Shown piece by piece: positions 32,346 through 40,003 of a stretch of DNA of 64,000 nucleotides (positions within the stretch are counted from its first letter, which is position 1; every line of letters begins with the position of its first letter). Made by a program: the position numbers and the translations under genes. Location of the stretch: positions 62,001-126,000 of the forward strand of contig JAFQGT010000017.1 of NCBI GenBank assembly GCA_017415425.1. Reading direction: 5' to 3'. The notes under the pieces were generated by a model. The model saw only the letters and a list, made by a program, of their open reading frames with translations. It ran no database searches and was not told the DNA's origin. Source of the stretch: Oscillospiraceae bacterium. Its GTDB lineage: Bacteria > Bacillota > Clostridia > Oscillospirales > Oscillospiraceae.

Positions 32346-35000
32346 TTACTTGCCCAGCTTTCTCTGGATCAGCTTGACGATCTCCACAACGGGGATCACC
32401 AGGATCGCCAGCACTATTGCGATGCCGTACTCGGCAAGGCCGATGGGGGTGAAGCCGAAGGCGTTTGCGATGAAGGGAACTTCAATGACCAGGGTGGTCA
32501 GCAGCAGGCTTCCCAGCATAGCGGCCCACAGGATCTTGTTGTGGGTCTTCAGGGTGAAGATGGACTTGCGCTGGGAGCGCAGGTTGAAGGAGTGGAAGAT
32601 CTCACACATACTCATCGTCAGGAATGCCATGGTCATACCGTGGCCGGACTCGCCGGCTGCCCGCAGGGTATTAAACCAATCGGCCTTGAACTCGAAGGAA
32701 GCGCCGATCAGGTAGGCTACGATGGTGATTACGGTAACCAGGATGCCCTGATAGACCACATCAATGCCCAGACCGCCGGAGAAGATGCCGTCTTTGGAAT
32801 TTCTGGGAGGACGGTTCATTGTGTCGGGCTCAGCCTCTTCCATACCCAGCGCCAGGGCGGGGAAGCAGTCGGTGACCAGATTGATAAACAGCAGGTGGAC
32901 GGGGTTTAAGAGCACAAAGCCCATCAAGGTTGCGCCGAACACGCCCAGCACCTCACTCATATTGGAGGCCAGCAGGAACTGAATGGCCTTGCGGATATTG
33001 TCGTAGATCCGGCGGCCTTCGCCTACGGCGGTGACGATGGTGGCAAAGTTGTCGTCCGCCAGCACCATATCCGCCACATTCTTGGTAACATCCGTACCGG
33101 TGATGCCCATACCCACGCCGATGTCGGCGGACTTGATGGAGGGCGCGTCGTTAACGCCGTCGCCGGTCATGGCGGTGATGGCGCCGTTTGCTTTCCAGGC
33201 GGTGACGATCCGGGTCTTGTGTTCCGGCTGCACACGGGCGTACACGCCGAACTTCTTGACAAACTCACAGATCTCATCGTCGGAGATAGCATCCAGCTCT
33301 GCGCCGGTGATGGCTTCGGATTCATCGGTGATGATGCCCAGCTCCTTGGCGATGGCCACGGCGGTGTCTTTGTGGTCGCCGGTGATCATCACGGGGCGGA
33401 TACCGGCTGCCCGGCACTGCTCGATGGCAGCCTTGACCTCGGGACGGACCGGGTCGATCATACCGGTCAGACCGATGAAGCACAGGTCATTCTCCAAAAA
33501 TTCGGGGGTGTTGTCGGCAGGCTTCTCGTCCCAGTCCCGCTTGGCGGCGGCCAGAACACGGAGGGCCTTGTCAGCCATCGCCTTGTTGGCGGCCATAATT
33601 TCTGCACGCTTTTCCTCGGTCATAGGCTTGATTTCGCCGTTTTCCAGATAGCTGGTGCAGCGGGCCAGCACCACATCGGGGCCGCCCTTGGTGTACTGGA
33701 CAAACTTGCCATCCACAGCGTGAACGGTGGACATCATCTTACGGCCGGAGTCGAAGGGAGCCTCGTCCACACGGGGAGTGGCGGCCTCCAGCTGGGCCTT
33801 GGGAAGACCTACGGAGTAGGCGAAATTCACCAGAGCGCACTCGGTGGGTTCGCCCTCTGCCTGGTTGTTTTCGCCTAGGTTTGCGTCGGAGCAAAGAGCC
33901 ATAGCGGTAGCCAGCAGGTTGGTTTCGCCCAGGTGGTCCACAACGGTCATCTTGTTCTGAGTCAGGGTGCCGGTCTTATCGGAGCAGATCACCTGGGTGC
34001 AGCCCAGGGTCTCCACGGCGGTCAGCCGGCGGATCACGGCGTTGCGCTTGCTCATCTTGGTGACACCAATGGACAGAACCACGGTCACCACCGTGGCCAG
34101 ACCCTCGGGGATGGCTGCAACCGCCAGAGAAACGGCCACCATAAAGGTTGCCAGAATGGTATTCAGATGGAAGTCACCTGCCATCAGCAGGTTAAAGATA
34201 AAGATGAACACACAGATGCCCAGCACCAGGAAGCTGAGAGTCTTACCCAGGCTGTCCAGCTTTTTCTGCAGGGGCGTCTGCTCCTCCTGGGTGGCAGCCA
34301 GCGCGCCGGCGATCTTACCCATTTCGGTATCCATACCGGTCTCGGTGATCACAGCCTTGCCACGGCCGTAAACTACGGTAGAGCCCATATAGCACATATT
34401 CTTCCGGTCGCCCAGCGGCACATCGTCGCTTTCGCCCACCAGATTCAGTGCGTCGATCATCTTGTTGACGGGAACAGATTCACCGGTCAGCGCAGCCTCT
34501 TCGATCTTTAGGCTGGCGTTTTCAATGATCCGGCCGTCGGCGGGCACTGCGTCACCGGCCTCCAGGATCACGATGTCGCCGGGGACCAGCTCGTCGGAAT
34601 GGAGGGTGATCTGCTTGCCGTCCCGGATCACTTTACAGGTGGCGGCCGTCATGGTTTGCAGGGCTTCGATGGCAGCCTCTGCCTTACTCTCCTGCACCAC
34701 GCCCAGAATAGCATTCAGCAGAACCACCGCGATGATAATAATGACTTCTGCCCACTCGCTTTCACCGGAGAGCATACCGGTCAGCGCGGAAACCGCGGCT
34801 GCGATCATCAGAATGATCAGCATCGGGTCTTTCAGCTGGGTAAGAAACCGCTGCAGCAGGGTGGGCTTTTCGCCCTCTTTGAGCTTGTTGGGGCCGTACT
34901 TTTCCAAGCGCTCCTGTGCCTGCTGGGAGGACAGGCCGCTTCCGTCCACACCGAGATTTTTCAGAACCTCTTCTGTGGACAGGGTGTAGGTCTTTTGCAT
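32346..35000 (-). CDS. Cation-transporting P-type ATPase (P2A, Ca/Mn type)
   Basis: 884 aa membrane pump. N-terminal cation-ATPase domain (residues 1-75), actuator domain with LTGESVP (171-177), ion-site helix IPEGL (297-301), phosphorylation site D341 in DKTGTLT, nucleotide domain with KGGPDVVL, hinge MTGDGVNDAPS near residue 600, and six C-terminal spans. The layout is that of SERCA/PMR1-type pumps, which move Ca2+ or Mn2+ out of the cytoplasm. Upstream lies a probable yybP-ykoY (Mn2+) riboswitch with terminator, so export of excess Mn2+ is a reasonable role. ATG 35000 follows AAGGAG by ten bases; the in-frame TTG directly before it is rejected. Confidence 0.93.
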   Translation of the reverse strand: MQKTYTLSTEEVLKNLGVDGSGLSSQQAQERLEKYGPNKLKEGEKPTLLQRFLTQLKDPMLIILMIAAAVSALTGMLSGESEWAEVIIIIAVVLLNAILGVVQESKAEAAIEALQTMTAATCKVIRDGKQITLHSDELVPGDIVILEAGDAVPADGRIIENASLKIEEAALTGESVPVNKMIDALNLVGESDDVPLGDRKNMCYMGSTVVYGRGKAVITETGMDTEMGKIAGALAATQEEQTPLQKKLDSLGKTLSFLVLGICVFIFIFNLLMAGDFHLNTILATFMVAVSLAVAAIPEGLATVVTVVLSIGVTKMSKRNAVIRRLTAVETLGCTQVICSDKTGTLTQNKMTVVDHLGETNLLATAMALCSDANLGENNQAEGEPTECALVNFAYSVGLPKAQLEAATPRVDEAPFDSGRKMMSTVHAVDGKFVQYTKGGPDVVLARCTSYLENGEIKPMTEEKRAEIMAANKAMADKALRVLAAAKRDWDEKPADNTPEFLENDLCFIGLTGMIDPVRPEVKAAIEQCRAAGIRPVMITGDHKDTAVAIAKELGIITDESEAITGAELDAISDDEICEFVKKFGVYARVQPEHKTRIVTAWKANGAITAMTGDGVNDAPSIKSADIGVGMGITGTDVTKNVADMVLADDNFATIVTAVGEGRRIYDNIRKAIQFLLASNMSEVLGVFGATLMGFVLLNPVHLLFINLVTDCFPALALGMEEAEPDTMNRPPRNSKDGIFSGGLGIDVVYQGILVTVITIVAYLIGASFEFKADWFNTLRAAGESGHGMTMAFLTMSMCEIFHSFNLRSQRKSIFTLKTHNKILWAAMLGSLLLTTLVIEVPFIANAFGFTPIGLAEYGIAIVLAILVIPVVEIVKLIQRKLGK

Positions 35001-35033
35001 CAAATCAACACTCCTTATATCATGTTAACTATC

Positions 35034-35073
35034 AAAAAAGACTCATACACACGCAGAAGCTGTGTATGAGTCT
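35034..35073 (-). terminator. Leader terminator of the riboswitch before the P-type ATPase
   Basis: Minus strand: AGACTCATACACA pairs perfectly with TGTGTATGAGTCT (35039-35073) and is followed by TTTTTTGATAG. It lies between the aptamer and the ATPase start codon, so it is the expression platform. Confidence 0.88.
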
Positions 35074-35074
35074 C

Positions 35075-35155
35075 ATTCTTAAAAAGCATTCCGGGCAAAA
35101 GCCGGTATGACGAAATGCTTCGGGTAGTTGCCTACCCGGAATTACTCCCTCACAA
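35075..35155 (-). ncRNA. Probable yybP-ykoY (manganese) riboswitch aptamer
   Basis: On the minus strand the leader begins AATTGTGAGGGAGTAATT, where GGGAGTA fits the conserved L1 loop. A first hairpin CGGGTAG/CTACCCG follows. The second leg is GCATTTCGTCATACCGG..CCCGGAATGC, with GTCATAC fitting the conserved L3 loop next to a CCGG/CCGG helix. This two-legged layout, and the position before a terminator and a P-type ATPase (a known target of this class), support the call. A covariance-model search was not possible. Confidence 0.68.
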
Positions 35156-35165
35156 TTACAAAACA

Positions 35166-35194
35166 ACTATAGCAATCCCAAGGGAAAAAGTCAA
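35166..35194 (-). promoter_or_regulatory. Promoter of the riboswitch-P-type ATPase transcript
   Basis: Minus strand: -35 TTGACT (35189-35194), 17-base spacer, -10 TATAGT (35166-35171); transcription would start right at the aptamer. Confidence 0.85.
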
Positions 35195-35289
35195 TACACA
35201 AGATCGCAGAAATCATTGTAGTTTTTGCTGTTTTTTGAAAAATAATACCGCAAATAAATATAGTTTTGTTGTAAAAGCCGTGGATTTTC

Positions 35290-35970
35290 TTATGTGTACA
35301 GAGGATCGGGGGAATTGTAGGGCTGGGGCTTGTAGGTGACGGAGCCGATGGGCTTGCCCTCCACACCGTATTTGGGGTTGAAGCCAAACAGATTGATGTA
35401 GCGGTGCAGGTCATCCCGCTCCTGCTCCATAGCTTTCATAACCTCCACCGTGGCCAGCACGTCGTCCACCGCCCGGTGGGAATTGCAGACTTTGTCGGAC
35501 AGGTTGTAGGCGTCGATGGCGTTGCACAGCTTGTGGGGATAGCTGCGGCGGTCCTTGTAGACGGTCAGCAGATCCAGTTTATCCTTGCCCTTCAAAATGG
35601 TAGGATCGCCATCCCGCAGCAGCAGGTAGAACAGAAAACTCAAATCAAAATGGGCGTTATAGGCTAGCAGCAGGGTGTTGCCGGTGAGCATTTGGGCAAT
35701 ATCGCAGCACAGGCGGGTCTTGGAAATGCCTTTTACCAGCAGATCCTCATTGGAAATGCCGGTGAGCTGCTGGATCATCGGCGGCACAAAGCCGCCGGGA
35801 CTTAAAGAAATCAGCTGGTCGTATTCCTCGGTAACGACGGGAGTGCCGTTGTGCCGTTCCACCACTACCGCGGCAAACTCAATGATCTCATCCCGGCTGA
35901 AGGACAGACCGGTGGTCTCGGTGTCAAACAGCACCAGTTTATCGTAACGGGCAAACAATTCGTTCAGCAT
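35290..35970 (-). CDS. DEDDh 3'-5' exonuclease (DNA polymerase III epsilon-like)
   Basis: 226 aa nuclease of the DnaQ superfamily. Exo I FDTETTG (residues 15-21) has the catalytic Asp and Glu; Exo II is YNAHFDLSFL near residue 104; Exo III is SHRAVDDVLAT near residue 163 with the catalytic His and Asp. The C-terminal 50 residues form an extra tail ending in KPQPYNSPDPLYT. It may act in repair, RNA turnover or proofreading; the separate PolC of Firmicutes has its own exonuclease. It follows the CYTH gene by one base, so they share a transcript. Confidence 0.92.
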   Translation of the reverse strand: MLNELFARYDKLVLFDTETTGLSFSRDEIIEFAAVVVERHNGTPVVTEEYDQLISLSPGGFVPPMIQQLTGISNEDLLVKGISKTRLCCDIAQMLTGNTLLLAYNAHFDLSFLFYLLLRDGDPTILKGKDKLDLLTVYKDRRSYPHKLCNAIDAYNLSDKVCNSHRAVDDVLATVEVMKAMEQERDDLHRYINLFGFNPKYGVEGKPIGSVTYKPQPYNSPDPLYT

Positions 35971-35971
35971 A

Positions 35972-36550
35972 TCAGTCTCCTCGGTACAGTTTCAGCGCCC
36001 GGGCAAATTTGCTTTCGGGCTCCGGAGTCAGGGCATAACGGGCTGCCAGTTCTTGAGCGAACCGGTCGCACAGTGCCTCAGTGCCTTCTTTTAATTCCAC
36101 TTCTATCTCACATAGGGGCAGCTTTCGGCTACCGCCCAGCAAAAAGCCTATGTCCAGCGCCACTTCCACCACCCCGTCCGTCAAAGTTACGGTGATGGCG
36201 GTGCGGGTAAAGCGGGCGCCGCAGATGGGGATCACGCCTTCCCGGGTCAGTTCTTCCAGATGGGCGGGAGCGCCGGCGGCGATCAGCAGAGGGATAGCGG
36301 TCCAAATATCCTCACAGCCCACCTCCCACTCTCCCCGGGCTTGCCCGGCGGGGGTTTTTAGGGTACATACGGATACGCCGTTCTCCAGGCGCCGTCGCAG
36401 GGTGTACCGGAGGGCAGACAGGCGGCCGGTGGGAGTGTCGTAGTAGGTGGTCTCCATAGCGATCTGCTGCCGGGGACCGGGAAGTTTCGCGGCAATAGCC
36501 TGCTGGAGCGCTTCACTTGCTTGGAATTTCAGTTCATATTCTACAGCCAT
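35972..36550 (-). CDS. CYTH domain protein (triphosphate tunnel enzyme family)
   Basis: 192 aa. The N-terminal VEYELKFQAS gives the ExExK-type signature of the triphosphate tunnel fold; later strands carry TYYDTPTGRL, YTLRRRLENGVSVCTLKTPAG with the basic tunnel residues and LCEIEVELKEG with the acidic metal ligands. Such enzymes hydrolyse tripolyphosphate, thiamine triphosphate or make cAMP; which is not clear. ATG 36550 follows AGGAGG by nine bases; a 51-codon upstream extension has no site and runs across the promoter. Operon with the downstream exonuclease. Confidence 0.9.
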   Translation of the reverse strand: MAVEYELKFQASEALQQAIAAKLPGPRQQIAMETTYYDTPTGRLSALRYTLRRRLENGVSVCTLKTPAGQARGEWEVGCEDIWTAIPLLIAAGAPAHLEELTREGVIPICGARFTRTAITVTLTDGVVEVALDIGFLLGGSRKLPLCEIEVELKEGTEALCDRFAQELAARYALTPEPESKFARALKLYRGD

Positions 36551-36577
36551 CGGTAAAACCTCCTGTGGATCTTTTTT

Positions 36578-36606
36578 ATTATACACCCGATGGGTCTTAT
36601 GTGCAA
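36578..36606 (-). promoter_or_regulatory. Promoter of the CYTH/exonuclease operon
   Basis: Minus strand: -35 TTGCAC (36601-36606), 17-base spacer, -10 TATAAT (36578-36583). Confidence 0.78.
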
Positions 36607-36692
36607 GAATCTTTCCTTGCAAACGGATTCCGACAGAATATTCCCTCCTTTCGTGGTAGGATTTTTTTATACCAATGAAGGGAAGTGGGACG

Positions 36693-38603
36693 ATGCTCTC
36701 CATCCAAACCTATGTCCACCGCGGCCGTCACCTGTTCCGCCGCTGGGCGGTGGATCCGAGAGTCCATACAGCGGTGCGGGCGGTTGCCCATTTTGGGGCG
36801 GGATTTTGCCTGTCCGCCGCCAGTTTGGGGAACTATATGCTGCCGCTGAGCTTGAGTCTTTGCTGCAGCTGCAGCGGGTGGCCTGCCTTTTTGACGGCTT
36901 TGGGAGGCGGCTTGGGTTACAGGCTTTTTTGGGGCGCCGCCGGTGGGCAGGGGATCGTGTGGCTGCTGCTGGGTCTGTGCGTGGCGCTGACACTGGGAGA
37001 TGCCCGCATCAGCCGGGACACCCCGCTGTTACTGCCATCGGTGGCAGGTCTGATTCCGGCGGCTATGGGCCTTGCCTTTCAGCTGCTGCTGGAGGACACC
37101 ACACCGGTGCCGGTGTATTTGCTGCGGGTGGGTCTGTCGGCGGGATCCTGCTGGATCTTCACCCAGGTGATCCGGGGACGCAATCCCGTGCTGGAGTGGC
37201 TGGCCTGGGGATTGGGCGTACTGGCTCTTGCCCAGATTTTACCTGTTCCCTGGTTGGGGTTAGGTTATGTGGCAGCCGGGGCGCTGGCGGTGGTGGGGGC
37301 GTTTCCCGCGGCGGCAGTAGCCGGTTTGGCGCTGGATTTGGCCCAGGTGACGCCGGTCCCGATGACCGCGGTGCTGGTGCTATCGTATCTGGTTCGATTG
37401 CTGCCGAAGCCTTTGGGCTGGGCAGGCCGGCTGGTACCGGCGGTGATGTACATAGTGATTTTGTTTGTAGGGGGTTACAGCGATTTTATGCCCCTACCGG
37501 CGCTGCTGATCGGCAGTATCGGCGGAAGTTTCCTGCCTGTGCCGGGAAAGGTGGCCCACCGCCGGGGAGAGACCGGCGCGGCACAGGTGCGGTTGGAGCT
37601 GGCAGCCGGCGTGCTATCTCAGACGCAACAGCTGCTGTTGGAGGTGCAGGAAGTGCCGGTAGATGAGGATGCTCTGGTGACCCGGGCGGCAGAACGGGCC
37701 TGCAGCAGCTGTCCCTGCCGCAAAAGCTGCAAGGATACCCGCCGAATCGGTCAGCTGCCGGGTCTGCTGCTCCACAAGCCTCTGCTGAATCTGGATGAGC
37801 TGCCCATCGTGTGTCGGAAAAGCGGTCGATTCCTGGCAGAACTCCATCGGTCACAGGAGCAGCTGCGCTCTATCCGGGCGGATCGGGAACGGCAGCGGGA
37901 GTATCGGGCGGCGGTGGTGCAGCAGTACCGGTTTTTATCATCCTTTCTGCAGGATCTGGCAGACAGGCTGGCTCGGCGGGGTGAACCTGTTGCCGTGTAT
38001 CAACCTCAGGTTCAGGTATTCGGAAACCGACCGGAGGAGGATAACGGCGATCGCTGTCTGTGCTTCCCCGGAGTGGGCAGCCGATACTATGTATTGCTGT
38101 GTGACGGTATGGGCACCGGCTTGGGAGCGGTGCAGGAGGGGCGGTCTGCCGGGGTGCTGCTGCGGCGGATGCTCAGTGCCGGGTATCCGGCGGAGCACGC
38201 TTTGCAGAGCATCAACAGCCTTTGCGCTCTGCGGGACAGGGCAGGGGCAATGACGCTGGATCTGACGGAGCTGCAGCTGGACAGTGGAAAAGCCATCCTT
38301 TATAAATGGGGTGCTGCGCCCTCTTACTTAGTCAGCGGTTTGGGTGCGGAAAAGCTGGGAACAGCCGGGCCTCCACCAGGACTGGCGGTAACGGATTACC
38401 GGCTGATCACCGAACGGGCATCCTTAAACAGAGGGCAGCTGCTGGTGATGGTCAGCGATGGCGTTCCGGAGCGGGAGGCGCTGCGCTGCTGTATGGAAGG
38501 GACAGGCAGAACCCCTGGAGAGCTGGCAGCTGCAATGCTGGAAAACTGCCACTGTAGCGGCGAGGACGATGCCACCGTTGTCACCGTTTGTCTGCAGACA
38601 TAA
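36693..38603 (+). CDS. spoIIE: SpoIIE-like membrane PP2C phosphatase
   Basis: 636 aa. Residues about 25-270 hold ten or so hydrophobic segments; residues 290-380 are a linker with a Cys cluster (CSSCPCRKSCKD); the C-terminal 220 residues form a PP2C-type phosphatase domain with CLCFPGVGSRYYVLLCDGMGTGLGAVQEG (metal-binding Asp) and a final CSGEDDATVVTV. SpoIIE dephosphorylates SpoIIAA to free sigma-F in the forespore and helps asymmetric division. Length is below the 800-plus aa of the Bacillus protein but normal for some Clostridia. ATG 36693 is preferred, with GGGAAG seven bases upstream; an ATG 18 bases earlier has no site. Function is likely but could be another PP2C sporulation or stress phosphatase. 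Confidence 0.85.
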   Translation: MLSIQTYVHRGRHLFRRWAVDPRVHTAVRAVAHFGAGFCLSAASLGNYMLPLSLSLCCSCSGWPAFLTALGGGLGYRLFWGAAGGQGIVWLLLGLCVALTLGDARISRDTPLLLPSVAGLIPAAMGLAFQLLLEDTTPVPVYLLRVGLSAGSCWIFTQVIRGRNPVLEWLAWGLGVLALAQILPVPWLGLGYVAAGALAVVGAFPAAAVAGLALDLAQVTPVPMTAVLVLSYLVRLLPKPLGWAGRLVPAVMYIVILFVGGYSDFMPLPALLIGSIGGSFLPVPGKVAHRRGETGAAQVRLELAAGVLSQTQQLLLEVQEVPVDEDALVTRAAERACSSCPCRKSCKDTRRIGQLPGLLLHKPLLNLDELPIVCRKSGRFLAELHRSQEQLRSIRADRERQREYRAAVVQQYRFLSSFLQDLADRLARRGEPVAVYQPQVQVFGNRPEEDNGDRCLCFPGVGSRYYVLLCDGMGTGLGAVQEGRSAGVLLRRMLSAGYPAEHALQSINSLCALRDRAGAMTLDLTELQLDSGKAILYKWGAAPSYLVSGLGAEKLGTAGPPPGLAVTDYRLITERASLNRGQLLVMVSDGVPEREALRCCMEGTGRTPGELAAAMLENCHCSGEDDATVVTVCLQT

Positions 38604-38604
38604 T

Positions 38605-38639
38605 ACACGCCCCGGGAAGATTTTCTTCCCGGGGCGTGT
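38605..38639 (+). terminator. Hairpin after the SpoIIE-like gene
   Basis: ACACGCCCCGGGAAGA (38605-38620) pairs perfectly with TCTTCCCGGGGCGTGT (38624-38639). The T-tract is poor, but the 16-bp stem right after the stop fits a terminator. Confidence 0.75.
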
Positions 38640-38668
38640 TGCGCTCAAGGGCTGCTTTGTGATATACT
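38639..38668 (+). promoter_or_regulatory. Possible promoter of the MFS/GH2 operon
   Basis: -35 TTGCGC (38639-38644), 18-base spacer, -10 TATACT (38663-38668). Confidence 0.5.
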
Positions 38669-38698
38669 TTTCTTATATAAAGGAAAGACGGTGAGTAT

Positions 38699-40003
38699 AT
38701 GCATCCTTCCGGTAAGAAGAAATTTTATTTGGCGCTGGTGATCTTCAGCCTGGTGGGTCAGGTGGCCTGGGTGGTGGAGAATATGTATTTCAATGTATTC
38801 ATCTACCAAATGTTCCGGGCGGACGCCGGTGCTATCTCTGCTATGGTGGCGGCCTCTGCCATCGCAGCCACAGTGACCACCATCTGCATCGGCGCGCTAT
38901 CCGATAAGATCGGAAAGCGGAAGTTGTTTATCTGCGGCGGTTATCTGTGTTGGGGCGTCTCTATTTTGAGCTTTGCTCTGATTCGGGTGGATGTGATCGA
39001 GAAGATCTTCCCCATGGCTGCCTCTGCCGCGGCGGTGGGTGTGAATCTGGTGATCGCTATGGACTGCGTGATGACATTCTTCGGCTCCTCTGCCAACGAT
39101 GCCTGCTTCAATGCCTGGGTCACCGACTCCACCGACGAGACCAACCGGGGCGCGGTGGAGGGTATCAATGCGATGATGCCGCTACTGGCCATTTTGGTGG
39201 TATTCGGCGGATTTATGAGCTTCGATCTAACAAAAGCGGAGAGCTGGACCGTCATTTTTGCCGTCATCGGCGGCGTGGTGTTCCTGCTGGGTCTGCTGGG
39301 CTTTGCGCTGGTGGAAGAAAAATCTATTGACACCCGGCTGAACCAGAATTACTGGGGAAATCTGGTCTACGGCTTCCGCCCCCGGGTGATCGGACAGAAC
39401 CGGCTGCTGTATCTGACTCTGCTTGCCTACGGGGTGTTTGGCATCGCCATCAACATTTTTATGCCCTATCTGATCCTGTACTACACCGTGACCTTGCAGA
39501 TGGACAACTATGTGCTGATCTTTGCCCCGGCGATCATTCTGGCGGCGGCATTTACCTTCTTCTATGGCAAGGTCTACGACAAAAAAGGTTTCCGGAGCAG
39601 CATCCCGATACCGCTGGCGCTGCTGATGGCAGGCTTTGTGATGCTCTATTTCTTCCGGGGCACGGCGCTGGTGTTTATCGGTACCTTAAGTATGCTCTGC
39701 GGCTACCTGTCCGGTATGGCGGTATTCGGCGCGATGCTCCGGGATCGGACACCGGAAAATAAGGCCGGTATGTTCCAGGGTCAGCGGATCGTGGGACAGG
39801 TGCTGATTCCCGGCATCGTCGGCCCTGCTATCGGCGCGGCGGTGCTGAAAAACGCTGATACCATCGTCAACGACGACGGAACCACCTCGTTCATTCCCAA
39901 TGCCAATATCTTTCTGGCAGCCTTTGTGGCGGCGGTGGTGATCTGGATCGCCCTGATCCCCCTGTTTCGTCAGCTGAAAAAGGAGAATTGCCATGTTAAA
40001 TGA
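38699..40003 (+). CDS. MFS-type sugar transporter
   Basis: 434 aa with twelve membrane spans. The first half has GALSDKIGKRKLFICGGY, the MFS loop between spans 2 and 3, and the SSANDACFNAWVTDSTDETNRG segment is typical of the glycoside-pentoside-hexuronide-like branch. The second half starts near residue 230 after a cytosolic loop. The gene overlaps the downstream glycoside hydrolase by 11 bases, so the pair likely imports and cuts a beta-glycoside or beta-glucuronide. ATG 38699 has AAGGAAAG further upstream, a rather long spacing of about 13 bases, so translation may be modest. Confidence 0.87.
   Translation: MHPSGKKKFYLALVIFSLVGQVAWVVENMYFNVFIYQMFRADAGAISAMVAASAIAATVTTICIGALSDKIGKRKLFICGGYLCWGVSILSFALIRVDVIEKIFPMAASAAAVGVNLVIAMDCVMTFFGSSANDACFNAWVTDSTDETNRGAVEGINAMMPLLAILVVFGGFMSFDLTKAESWTVIFAVIGGVVFLLGLLGFALVEEKSIDTRLNQNYWGNLVYGFRPRVIGQNRLLYLTLLAYGVFGIAINIFMPYLILYYTVTLQMDNYVLIFAPAIILAAAFTFFYGKVYDKKGFRSSIPIPLALLMAGFVMLYFFRGTALVFIGTLSMLCGYLSGMAVFGAMLRDRTPENKAGMFQGQRIVGQVLIPGIVGPAIGAAVLKNADTIVNDDGTTSFIPNANIFLAAFVAAVVIWIALIPLFRQLKKENCHVK

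Noticed and set aside
32221-32715. Plus-strand open frames at the end of the P-type ATPase gene
   Set aside because: They are shadows of the ATPase; they were useful only for spotting the same pattern at 28700, which led to the relic call.
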